A stretch of 64,000 bases of DNA from NCBI RefSeq assembly GCF_039537005.1, contig NZ_BAAAZR010000009.1, forward strand, positions 62,001-126,000. Reading direction: 5' to 3'. A model generated the notes under the pieces. The model saw nothing but the letters and a program-made list of their open reading frames with translations. It made no database searches and was not told the origin of the DNA. This document shows, one piece after another, positions 7,489-15,517 of this stretch. Position numbers and translations under genes: made by a program. Position 1 is the stretch's first letter, and every line of letters starts with the position of its first letter. This DNA comes from Sphaerisporangium flaviroseum (GTDB taxonomy: Bacteria; Actinomycetota; Actinomycetes; Streptosporangiales; Streptosporangiaceae).

Positions 7489-8520
7489 GTGTCCCGATCG
7501 TCCCCCCTGGTGTCCGTCATCGTGCCGGCCTACAACGCGGAGAAGACGCTCCGGGCCTGCCTGGCATCGGCACAGGCCCAGACGTACAGCCCGGTCGAGG
7601 TCATCGTCGTCGACGACGCCAGCACCGACCGGTCACGCGTGATCGCCCGCGAGCATCCCTGCAGGCTGGTCGAGCAGCCCCGCAACGGGGGAGTGTCGGC
7701 GGCACGCAACGCGGGAGTGGCCGCGAGCCGCGGCGAGGTCCTGTTCTTCCTGGACTCCGACGTCGCGCTGGCCCCCGACGCGGTGGGCAACGCCGTGGAG
7801 CTGCTGCGGGCGGACCCCGGGTGCGGATGCGTCTACGGGGTGTACGCCAAGGAGCCGCTCGTCGACGACGGCCCCGTGGAGATGTACCGGACCCTGCACC
7901 TCCACTCCGCCCTCACCCGCGCGGTGGGCCTGACCAAGAGCGCGATCTTCGCCCTCGCCGCCGTGCCCCGGCGGGTGTACGACGAGGTCGGGCCGTTCGA
8001 CGAGAACCTCCGGAGCGCCGAGGACGACGACTACAGCGAGCGCCTGATCGCCGCGTACCGCATCCGGCTGACCGACGCCGTGGCCGGACGTCACGACGAG
8101 GCCGACCGGCTGCCGCCCCTGCTCGCCGAGCAGTACCGGCGGGCCCAGCTGATGCCCTTCGCCGCGCGGAACCGGCTGCGCAGGGGCGCCCTGAAGATCA
8201 ACCGTATGACCGGCGTGCTCGCCGCCGCACTTGTTCTGGCCACGCTCCCGCTCGGCCTGGCCTGGCCGCCGCTGCTGGGACTGCCGGCGGCCTTCCTCGC
8301 CCTGTTCGCCGCCGCCGACCCGCCGCTGTCCCGCCTGGTCCTGCGGGAGAAGGGACCGGGATTCCTCGCCTACTTCACCGCCGTGCACTTCCTCGTCCAC
8401 GTGGCGCTGCTCGCCGGGGCCGCCACCGGATGGGCGCGCGCCACCGTCGACTCCTCCTTCGGGCCGTCGCGTCGCCCGGCGATCCGGCGGCGTTCGATCG
8501 ATCCCTCGAAAGGTTGCTGA
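7489..8520 (+). CDS. family 2 glycosyltransferase, membrane anchored (first of three)
   Basis: 343 residues. The N-terminal GT-A domain shows VSVIVPAYNAEKTL, VVDDASTD, a DxD-like FLDSDVAL and the acidic SAEDDDYSERL near the acceptor site. About two to three membrane helices follow (from LAAALVLATLPLGL). GTG at 7489 is preceded by AAAGGTGAG. Paralogous to 8523-9566 and 12438-13460, all ending in a related membrane segment (tYFxxxHFLV). The domain faces the cytoplasm and probably uses a nucleotide sugar and a lipid-linked acceptor (inference). Confidence 0.85.
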   Translation: MSRSSPLVSVIVPAYNAEKTLRACLASAQAQTYSPVEVIVVDDASTDRSRVIAREHPCRLVEQPRNGGVSAARNAGVAASRGEVLFFLDSDVALAPDAVGNAVELLRADPGCGCVYGVYAKEPLVDDGPVEMYRTLHLHSALTRAVGLTKSAIFALAAVPRRVYDEVGPFDENLRSAEDDDYSERLIAAYRIRLTDAVAGRHDEADRLPPLLAEQYRRAQLMPFAARNRLRRGALKINRMTGVLAAALVLATLPLGLAWPPLLGLPAAFLALFAAADPPLSRLVLREKGPGFLAYFTAVHFLVHVALLAGAATGWARATVDSSFGPSRRPAIRRRSIDPSKGC

Positions 8521-8522
8521 CC

Positions 8523-9566
8523 ATGGAGCCCAGGCCGCTCGTCTCCGTCATCGTCCCCAACCACGACTACGGGCACGTGCTCGCGCTCTGCCTGCGCGCG
8601 GTCAAGGAGCAGACCTACTCCCCGATTGAGATCATCTGCGTCGACGACCACAGCACCGACGACTCGGTCCGGGTGGCGGAGTCGCTGGGCGTACGCGTGA
8701 TCAGCACGCCGGCCAACAGCGGGGGGGCGTCCGTGCCGCGCAACCTCGGCGCCGAGCACGCGCGCGGCGAGATCCTGTTCTTCCTGGACTCCGATGTCGC
8801 CCTGGCCCCCGAAGCGGTCGCCGCCGCCGTGGCGATCCTGCGGTCCGACCCTGAGATCGGCGCGGTCTGCGGCAACTTCGATCCCGTCCCGCTCATCCGG
8901 GACAAGCTGATCAAGGACTACCGCAACCTGTTCCGGCATTACTGGCTCCGCGCCAACGAGGGGCCGATCAGCGGGTTCCTGCCGAGCGCCATGATCGCCA
9001 TACCCGCCGACGTGTGGGCGGAGGTCGGGCCCTGGAACCCCCACCTCACCCAGAGCGAGGGCGCCGACGTCGGCGAACGACTGGCCGACCGGTACGAGGT
9101 GCGGCTGACCTCGGCCGTGCACGGCCGCCACGACGACGACGCCACGCTGGGCATCGCGCTGTGGAAGGTGTTCTACCGGACACGCGTGCAGGTGCCCTTC
9201 TTCCTGCAACGCCGGTACGCGGCGGGGGTGGTCGCCTCGCCGGAGGCCGGCGCGAGCCTGGCTGCCGCGCTGGCGGTCACGACCCTGCCGGCGCCGCTGC
9301 TGGCCGGCGCCCTGTGGCCCGCGGCGCTGCCGGCCGGCGCCCTGTGGCCGGCGGTGCTACCGGCCCTGCTGTTCGCCACCTGGCTGGCCATCGACCGGCG
9401 GATGTACCGGTACGTGTTCGCCAGCCGCGGACCGGCCTTCGGCCTGTACTTCGTCGCCATGCACTTCCTGGTCAACCTGACCATCGCCGCCGGGGCCGCC
9501 GTCGGCATCGCCCAGTGGCTGACCTCGCGGTCGTTCCGCCGCATGTACCGAAAGGCACCGGCATGA
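8523..9566 (+). CDS. family 2 glycosyltransferase, membrane anchored (second of three)
   Basis: 347 residues, with VSVIVPNHDYGHVL, CVDDHSTDDS and FLDSDVALAPEAV. Only two bases separate it from the previous gene. The C-terminal part has transmembrane helices, including LYFVAMHFLVNLTIAAGAA. It is closer to the third paralogue (12438-13460) than to the first in its N-terminal motifs and its VNL-type membrane ending. Its stop overlaps the next start (ATGA). Confidence 0.85.
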   Translation: MEPRPLVSVIVPNHDYGHVLALCLRAVKEQTYSPIEIICVDDHSTDDSVRVAESLGVRVISTPANSGGASVPRNLGAEHARGEILFFLDSDVALAPEAVAAAVAILRSDPEIGAVCGNFDPVPLIRDKLIKDYRNLFRHYWLRANEGPISGFLPSAMIAIPADVWAEVGPWNPHLTQSEGADVGERLADRYEVRLTSAVHGRHDDDATLGIALWKVFYRTRVQVPFFLQRRYAAGVVASPEAGASLAAALAVTTLPAPLLAGALWPAALPAGALWPAVLPALLFATWLAIDRRMYRYVFASRGPAFGLYFVAMHFLVNLTIAAGAAVGIAQWLTSRSFRRMYRKAPA

Positions 9567-10903
9567 CCGCGACGAACACCGATCCCGACCGAGACGGCCC
9601 GGCACCGGGGGAGGGGCCGGCACAGTCCGGGCCGGGTCGCGGGGATGGTGGGGTAGTTGCGGAGGGGCTGGCACGGTCCGGGCCGGGTCGCGGGGATGGT
9701 GGGGCAGTTGCGGAGGGGTCGGCACGGTCCGGGCCGGGTCGTGGGGATGGTGGGGCAGTTGCGGAGGGGCTGGCACAGTCCGGGCCGGGTCGCCGGGGAC
9801 TGGGGGAGAGGCTGGGCGGGGCCGGGCAGGGAAGGGCGGGTGGCCGGGATTCGGCGGGTTCGCCGCTCCGCCGGCGCGCGCTCACCGGGTTGCGCGCCGC
9901 CTGCTACCTGGTGGTGCTGGGTTTCCTCGGCTACCAGATGTGGCGCGTGCGGCACGGGCTGGGCGCCAGCTTGAGGCTGGTGGGCTGGGGGAACGCCCTG
10001 CTCGCCGGGGTGCTGGCAGCCGTCGGCGGGGTGCCGGGGTTCTTCGGATGGCGGATGCTGCTGGCCGCGATGGGCACCCGGCTGACGCACGCCGCCGCGC
10101 TCCGGGTCTTCTTCCTGGCCGGGCTCACCCGCTACCTGCCGGGCGGCGTCTGGCCCGCGGTGGCGCACGCCGCGTCCGCCCGAGCGCTGGGCGAGCCACC
10201 GGCCCGGCTGGCCGGGGCCTTCGTGGCCTCCCAGGGGCTTGGCGTGATCTCCGGCCTCGCGGTGGGACTGCTCGCCCTGCCCTGGCTGGTGGCGGCCGAC
10301 GCGATCTGGTGGGCACTGCTGCCGGTGCTGGCCGCGGCCCTGGTCCCGCTGGCAGCGCCTCGGCTGCTGTCCGGCCTCCTCAGCCTCGCCCAACGAGTAC
10401 TACGCCGTGACAGCCCACCGACCACCCCACCGAAGCACCCCCCCACCCAGCCCGAGCGGCCCCCCGCCCAGCCCGGACGGGCCTCTGACCTGGCCGGGAG
10501 GTCCTTCGTACTGCCTGGGCGGCGCGTGCTGTTTGTGGTGACCGGGGTGATGGCGCTTGGCTGGTTGGTCAGTGGTACGCATATCGCGGTGCTGGCCATC
10601 GCGCTCGGTGCGCCGCCCGGCGGGGCGATGACGGTGGGCATCGGAGGGTTCGCGCTCGCCGCCGTGGCCGGGATCTTCACCCTCGTGATGCCGTCGGGGC
10701 TGGGCGGCAGGGAACTCGTCCTCGGCCTCACCCTCGCCACCCAGCTTTCCGGCTCCGGCCTGGTCACCCTGGTGGCCCTGAGCCGGGTGCTGATCACCGT
10801 GGGCGAGATGGCCTCCGCCGTCGCCGTCCTCGGGCTGCTGGCCTGGATCGGCCGAGCTTCTGCCCGCACCGTCGGCCACCGTCCTCCCCGGAGCGACCCA
10901 TGA
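9563..10903 (+). CDS. LPG-synthase-TM (PF03706/AglD)-like membrane protein, possible lipid-sugar flippase or transferase
   Basis: 446 residues. After about 95 low-complexity residues come roughly eight membrane helices with the family signatures TRYLPGGVWP and MPSGLGGRE. The family includes the membrane domain of lysylphosphatidylglycerol synthase (MprF), which flips lipids, and archaeal AglD, which takes part in lipid-linked glycosylation. The cytoplasmic tail is built from four copies of a 17-residue Gly/Ala/Arg unit (51-bp DNA repeat), and a Pro-rich loop sits near residue 290. ATGA overlaps at both ends mark tight coupling. A flippase role is inference. Confidence 0.75.
   Translation: MTATNTDPDRDGPAPGEGPAQSGPGRGDGGVVAEGLARSGPGRGDGGAVAEGSARSGPGRGDGGAVAEGLAQSGPGRRGLGERLGGAGQGRAGGRDSAGSPLRRRALTGLRAACYLVVLGFLGYQMWRVRHGLGASLRLVGWGNALLAGVLAAVGGVPGFFGWRMLLAAMGTRLTHAAALRVFFLAGLTRYLPGGVWPAVAHAASARALGEPPARLAGAFVASQGLGVISGLAVGLLALPWLVAADAIWWALLPVLAAALVPLAAPRLLSGLLSLAQRVLRRDSPPTTPPKHPPTQPERPPAQPGRASDLAGRSFVLPGRRVLFVVTGVMALGWLVSGTHIAVLAIALGAPPGGAMTVGIGGFALAAVAGIFTLVMPSGLGGRELVLGLTLATQLSGSGLVTLVALSRVLITVGEMASAVAVLGLLAWIGRASARTVGHRPPRSDP
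9611..9800 (+). repeat. 51-bp tandem repeat inside the LPG-synthase-TM gene
   Basis: The word CAC(A/G)GTCCGGGCCGGGTCG recurs at 9621, 9672, 9723 and 9774, an exact 51-base period that keeps frame. The unit encodes a 17-residue block containing SGPGRGDGG. Near-identical copies suggest recent slippage and probable length variation between strains. Confidence 0.85.
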
Positions 10904-12420
10904 CCACCATTCCCGATCCCGCCCACACGGAACAGCCCCAGCCCGAACCCCCCCACCGTCTGGACGCGGCGGAGGCGGGGCCGTCCGGGGATGGCCGTCT
11001 CGGTGCGGGCGAGGTGGCTCGGCACCGGACCGGGGCCGCTGCTCATCCGGGTCTCGCCGCGGCCGAGCCGGCGCGGCCGTACCGCGGGGATCTTGCGCCG
11101 CGCCGGGCCTGGAGGGATGGGGTCAAGCCCTTCGGGGTGGGTGGGGCGCGGTGGGTTGGGTGGGTGTCGCTGGCCGTGCCGGTGGGGTGGCTCGTCATCG
11201 CGCTGGTCAACTGGGTGGTGACCGGCCGGTTCTGGTGGTGGGGCGGTTCGCTGCCGCTGCTGCTGATCTTGGCCGCGCCGCCGGTGGCGCTCGGTGCGAT
11301 GCTGATGGTGCCGCTCGCGCGCACGTCACTGCCCCGCTCGGACCGGGTGCTGATCAGCCTGGCGGGGGCCGAGCTGGCACTGGCCCTCCTGCACAGGCTG
11401 CTCACCGGCAGGACGTGGGTGTGGCTCCTCCCCGATCTCGCGACACCGCCGCTGATGTTCGCGGTGCTCCCGCTCGCCCTCGCCCTCGTCGCGCTGCTGA
11501 GGCTGCGCCGCGCCCCAGCCGCCGGACGCTGGGCGCTCGTCCTCGCGCTGGCCGCCCTGACCGCCGGGGTGGGCGAAGCCGGGCTGAATCCACGGGCGCT
11601 GTGGGCCGGCGGGGCCGGGCCGGCTCCTCCGGGCGCGCTGCGCGTGGTCTCGTGGGACACCCTTGAGTGGAACACCCACGACGACCCCGGCCGTTTCTAC
11701 CGCTACCTGACCGGGCAGCACGCCGACGTCTACCTGCTCCAGGAGTGCGTCGGCGGTGGGCCGGAGGACCGGCGGCCGATCCCCGACCAGGACCGGCTGC
11801 GGCGGGAGTTTCCCGGGTACCACTTCGCGAGCGTCGAAGGCCTGATCACGATCTCCCGGTTCCCGATCGTGCGCCAGGCGGCGCTGGAGACCAACCCGCA
11901 GCCACCGCCGGACGTCCCGTTCCTGAACGGATGGAAGCACGGGGCGATGCGTACGGACCTGCTGGTCGGCGGGAAGGTCCTGTCGGTCTACAACGTGCAT
12001 TTCTACGACATGTTCCACCTGTACTACAGCCCGCTGAGCGGCGACTTCTACCGGTCCCTGCGCCTGCTGGACGCCGAGCGGAAGCTCCAGTTCGAGAAGC
12101 TGGCCGCCGACGTCGACGCCAATCCCCACCCGCTGCTGGTCTCCGGCAACCTCAACGTGCTGCCCAGCATGGGCGACCTCGACCGGCTCGACCGCCTGGA
12201 GGACGCGGCGGCGGCCGGAGGGCCGCCCTATCCGGCGACGCTGACGTTCGCCGGTCTGCGGCTCTGGCGGATGGACTGGACACTCGTCTCGCCGGGTGTC
12301 GGGGTCCACCGCTATGAGCTGCGCTCACCGCAGGGCATGTCGAGCCATCACCTCCAGCACATGACCGTGTCCCCACCGGATGAGGACACAGCCGACTTCC
12401 ACATCGAACCCGGCCCCTGA
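10900..12420 (+). CDS. VanJ-like membrane EEP-superfamily protein, active site degenerate
   Basis: 506 residues: a disordered N-terminus, about five membrane helices (from WVGWVSLAVPVGWL), then an endonuclease/exonuclease/phosphatase domain likely outside the membrane. In the EEP fold the metal and catalytic positions read SWN, QE, GDFN and SDHH. Here they read SWDTLEW, LQE, SGNLN and SSHH, so the first Asn, the catalytic Asp and the Asp before the last His pair are all changed. Its paralogue at 13457-14731 keeps them all. The layout resembles VanJ, a teicoplanin-resistance protein reported to act on undecaprenyl pyrophosphate. This copy is probably inactive or altered in chemistry. Confidence 0.8.
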   Translation: MTTIPDPAHTEQPQPEPPHRLDAAEAGPSGDGRLGAGEVARHRTGAAAHPGLAAAEPARPYRGDLAPRRAWRDGVKPFGVGGARWVGWVSLAVPVGWLVIALVNWVVTGRFWWWGGSLPLLLILAAPPVALGAMLMVPLARTSLPRSDRVLISLAGAELALALLHRLLTGRTWVWLLPDLATPPLMFAVLPLALALVALLRLRRAPAAGRWALVLALAALTAGVGEAGLNPRALWAGGAGPAPPGALRVVSWDTLEWNTHDDPGRFYRYLTGQHADVYLLQECVGGGPEDRRPIPDQDRLRREFPGYHFASVEGLITISRFPIVRQAALETNPQPPPDVPFLNGWKHGAMRTDLLVGGKVLSVYNVHFYDMFHLYYSPLSGDFYRSLRLLDAERKLQFEKLAADVDANPHPLLVSGNLNVLPSMGDLDRLDRLEDAAAAGGPPYPATLTFAGLRLWRMDWTLVSPGVGVHRYELRSPQGMSSHHLQHMTVSPPDEDTADFHIEPGP

Positions 12421-12437
12421 GCGAGGTAGAGATCGCC

Positions 12438-13460
12438 GTGAACGCGTACCGCCCCCTGGTCACCGTCATCATCCCGAACTACAACCACGAAAGGTCCCTG
12501 CCGCTGTGCCTGGCGGCCGTCCAGGAGCAGACCTATCCCGCGCTGGAGATCGTGATGGTGGACGACCGCAGCACCGACGGCTCGGTGCGCGTCGCGGAGT
12601 CCATGGGGATAACCGTGATGAGCACCCAGGTCAACGGCGGGTCCGCGGTGGCCAGGAACACCGGCGCTCACCAGGCGAGCGGCGAGATCCTGTTCTTCGT
12701 CGACTCCGACATCGCCTTGGCCCCCGACGCGGTCGAACGCGCGGTGGCGCTCCTCTCGGCCGACCCGAGCATCGGCGCGGTGTGCGGCATCGAGGACCCG
12801 GACCCGCTGTTCCGGGACAGCAGGGTGGAGGACTACCGCGCCCTGCAGCACCACTACTGGACCATCGACACGGCCGGCGAGGTCTCCTTCCTGTGGTCGG
12901 CCATGTTCGCGATGCGCGCGGAGGTCTTCGCGGAGGTCGGACCGTTCAACCCGTCGCTGAGGTACACCGAGGAGGTCGACTACGGCCACCGGATCAACCG
13001 GCGTTACCGGCTCCTGAGCACGCCGGCGATCCACGGCCGGCTGGACCACGACGCCGAGCTGGGACCGCTGCTGCGCAAGCTGTTCCACCGCGGCCGGCTC
13101 CGCGTCCCCCTGTACGCGAAGAAGCGCAGGTTCGCGCGGGGTTACGAGACGGCCTCCCGAGCCTGGAGCTCGCTGGCGTCGCTGCTCGCCGTCGCCGCGC
13201 TGCCGTTGCCCCTGGTGCTCGGCCCGGTGTGGGCGCCGGTGCCCGCGCTGCTCTTGGCCGCGTCGCTGGCCTTGGACGCCGGAATGTACCGGTTCGTGTT
13301 CGCCCGGCGCTGCCCGGTCTTCGGCGTCTACTTCGTCGGCGTGCACTTCCTGGTCAACCTGGTCATCTCCGCCGCCGTGATCGCCGGAATGCTGCAGTGG
13401 CTGGCCTCGGCGAGGTTCCGCGAGATCTACGACGCCCCGGCTCCGGTGACCGTGACGTGA
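12438..13460 (+). CDS. family 2 glycosyltransferase, membrane anchored (third of three)
   Basis: 340 residues, with VTVIIPNYNHERSLPL, MVDDRSTDGS and FFVDSDIALAPDAV. The acidic pair EEVDYGHRI marks the likely catalytic base region. The C-terminal helices include VYFVGVHFLVNLVISAA, matching the other two paralogues. GTG start 17 bases after the previous stop. Its stop overlaps the next gene's GTGA, so glycosyltransferase and EEP protein form a coupled pair. Confidence 0.85.
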   Translation: MNAYRPLVTVIIPNYNHERSLPLCLAAVQEQTYPALEIVMVDDRSTDGSVRVAESMGITVMSTQVNGGSAVARNTGAHQASGEILFFVDSDIALAPDAVERAVALLSADPSIGAVCGIEDPDPLFRDSRVEDYRALQHHYWTIDTAGEVSFLWSAMFAMRAEVFAEVGPFNPSLRYTEEVDYGHRINRRYRLLSTPAIHGRLDHDAELGPLLRKLFHRGRLRVPLYAKKRRFARGYETASRAWSSLASLLAVAALPLPLVLGPVWAPVPALLLAASLALDAGMYRFVFARRCPVFGVYFVGVHFLVNLVISAAVIAGMLQWLASARFREIYDAPAPVTVT

Positions 13461-14731
13461 GGCTCGACGACACCGCACCCCGCACGCTGACCCCCGGCGG
13501 ACATCCAACCGACCCGGAAGACACCCCGCAGCGAACGGGCATTTCCGGCCCGGAAAGCACCCGGCTGCGACCGGGTACCACCGGCCCGGAGGACGTCCCT
13601 CGACGACCGGGTACCACCGGCTCGGAAGACACCCGGCAGCGGCGGGGTACCGCCGGAGCCCGGTCGCCGGGCTCGATCGCCGGTGCCGTGCTGAGGTGGC
13701 TCACCCTCGGTGCCGCCGTGGCATGGACGGCGTTCGTCGTCCTGCACCACCTGCTGTCCGGCCGGTTCTGGCTCTGGCTGCTGCCCGACCTGCTCCCGCC
13801 GGTGGTCTACCTCGCCGCACCGCTCGTGCTGCTGGCCGCCGCGCGCCTGGCCGGCCGGTCGCGGCGGTGGTGCCGCGCCCTGGCGGTCGCGGCCCTCGTC
13901 CTCGGCGCCGGACACAGCGGCACGAATCTCGGCGCGCTGACCGGGAACGGCGGACCGGTTCCGGCCGGTGCCCTGCGCCTCGTCTCATGGAACACCGAAT
14001 ACTGGGCGCAAGGCGAGCGACCGGAACGCTTCTACGGCTACCTGAAGTCCCGGCACGCCGACGTCTACCTCCTGCAGGAATACATGCACTGGGAGAACGG
14101 CGCTCCCCGCCGGATCGACGATCTCTCCCGGCTGCGCCGCGAGTTCCCCGGCTACCACATCGCGGTCCAGGGCGAGCTCGTCACGCTGTCCCGCTTTCCC
14201 ATCGTGGCGACCCCTCGGGTCGGTCCCGCCAGGGCCCTCGGCCCGACTTCACCCTGGCGCTCGGTGTTCGACCTGTCCAAGGTCCTGCGTACGGACCTGA
14301 GGGTGGGCGCCTCGGTGCTGACGGCCTACAACGTGCACATCCCGGCCCAGTACAAGCTGGGCGACGATCCGCTGACACCGAGGTTCTACACCGACCTGTA
14401 CGGGCGGGACTCCGCCCGCCGTGCCCAGTTCGGCGGCCTGCGCTTCGACATCGGCGCCAACCGCAACCCGGTGGTGGTGGCAGGTGACTTCAACACCACG
14501 GCCGCCATGGGGGACCTGCGCGGGCTCCCCGCAAGGCTCTCGGACGCCGGCCACGCCGCCGGATCCCTCTACCCCGCCTCATGGCCCGCCGCCGGCCCCA
14601 CGCTGTGGCGGCTCGACTGGACCTTCACCGCCGGTCCGCAAGTCCACCGGTACCGGTTCCTCGACCCCCAGGGAATGTCCGACCACCACGCCCAAGAAGT
14701 GCTCATATCCCTCGAGCCTCCAAGGAGCTGA
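13457..14731 (+). CDS. VanJ-like membrane EEP-superfamily phosphatase, active site intact
   Basis: 424 residues from the GTG overlapping the previous stop. A Pro/Gly/Thr-rich N-terminus with short imperfect repeats (RPGTTG) is followed by about three membrane helices and an EEP domain with all key residues: SWNTEYW, LLQEYMH, VVVAGDFNT and GMSDHHA. Membrane EEP proteins of this shape (VanJ type) are thought to dephosphorylate polyprenyl pyrophosphates at the outer face. In this operon that would recycle the lipid carrier (inference). Contrast with the degenerate copy at 10900-12420. Confidence 0.82.
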   Translation: MRLDDTAPRTLTPGGHPTDPEDTPQRTGISGPESTRLRPGTTGPEDVPRRPGTTGSEDTRQRRGTAGARSPGSIAGAVLRWLTLGAAVAWTAFVVLHHLLSGRFWLWLLPDLLPPVVYLAAPLVLLAAARLAGRSRRWCRALAVAALVLGAGHSGTNLGALTGNGGPVPAGALRLVSWNTEYWAQGERPERFYGYLKSRHADVYLLQEYMHWENGAPRRIDDLSRLRREFPGYHIAVQGELVTLSRFPIVATPRVGPARALGPTSPWRSVFDLSKVLRTDLRVGASVLTAYNVHIPAQYKLGDDPLTPRFYTDLYGRDSARRAQFGGLRFDIGANRNPVVVAGDFNTTAAMGDLRGLPARLSDAGHAAGSLYPASWPAAGPTLWRLDWTFTAGPQVHRYRFLDPQGMSDHHAQEVLISLEPPRS

Positions 14732-14735
14732 CCAC

Positions 14736-15386
14736 ATGATCTCCTCCCGCCCGCTCAACCTGCTCCCGCGGTCGGCGCTCCGGTGCACGAGCCCGGTGGA
14801 CCACCCGGGCTGGAACTACCGTCCCCTGCTCGGCCACGTCCAGCGGCTCCGCTTCCGCATCATCCTGGACCTGCTCTCCGGCATGCGCTTCGGCCGCCTG
14901 CTGGAGATCGGCTACGGCAGCGGCGTCTTCATGCCGGAACTCGCCCTGCGCTGTGAAGCGCTCCACGGCGCCGACCCCCATGACATGGCGGACGACGTGT
15001 CCGCCGCCCTGGCCAGGCACGACGTCAAGGCCACCCTGACCCGTGCGGGCGTCGAATCCCTGCCCTATGAGACCGGGTTCTTCGACTGCGTGGTGAGTGT
15101 GAGCGCCCTCGAATACGTCCTGGACATCGACGCCGCCTGCCGGGAGATACGGCGGGTGCTGGCACCCGGCGGCACGCTGGCGGTCGTCACCCCCGGCGCC
15201 ACCCCGCTGTGGAACCTCGCGTTACGAGTGGCCACCAAGGAAGGGCCCGGCCAGTACGCCGACAGGCGCGAGAAACTCCAGCCGGCCCTGCGCGAGCACT
15301 TCCACCTGACCCGCGAGATCCGAGCCCCCCACTTCGGCGGCACCGCCCTGCGCCTGTACACCGGCCTGCGCCTGCGGAGGGACTGA
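14736..15386 (+). CDS. class I SAM-dependent methyltransferase
   Basis: 216 residues. Motif I is LLEIGYGSGVF, followed by the acidic GADPHD, and FFDCVVSVSALEYV, and the post-core REIRRVLAPGGTLAVV, typical of Methyltransf_11. AAGGAG lies eight bases before the ATG. It is the last gene of the ten-gene operon and probably methylates the sugar or lipid product, but nothing in the sequence fixes the acceptor. Confidence 0.85.
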   Translation: MISSRPLNLLPRSALRCTSPVDHPGWNYRPLLGHVQRLRFRIILDLLSGMRFGRLLEIGYGSGVFMPELALRCEALHGADPHDMADDVSAALARHDVKATLTRAGVESLPYETGFFDCVVSVSALEYVLDIDAACREIRRVLAPGGTLAVVTPGATPLWNLALRVATKEGPGQYADRREKLQPALREHFHLTREIRAPHFGGTALRLYTGLRLRRD

Positions 15387-15517
15387 GCTCCCCCCGCCGA
15401 GCACGGCCACCGTCCCTGGGGGTGCGACCTGTGAGGAACGCGGGAGATCGTCACCATGTCGGAGAAGCAGGGCCTGCTCCGGTCGGGGTCCCGGCAGTCT
15501 TGGTCTGAGGTGGAACG

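Noticed and set aside
9611..9800. Repeat array as a CRISPR
   Set aside because: The 51-base units are contiguous, in frame and have no unique spacers; no cas genes are present in the window.
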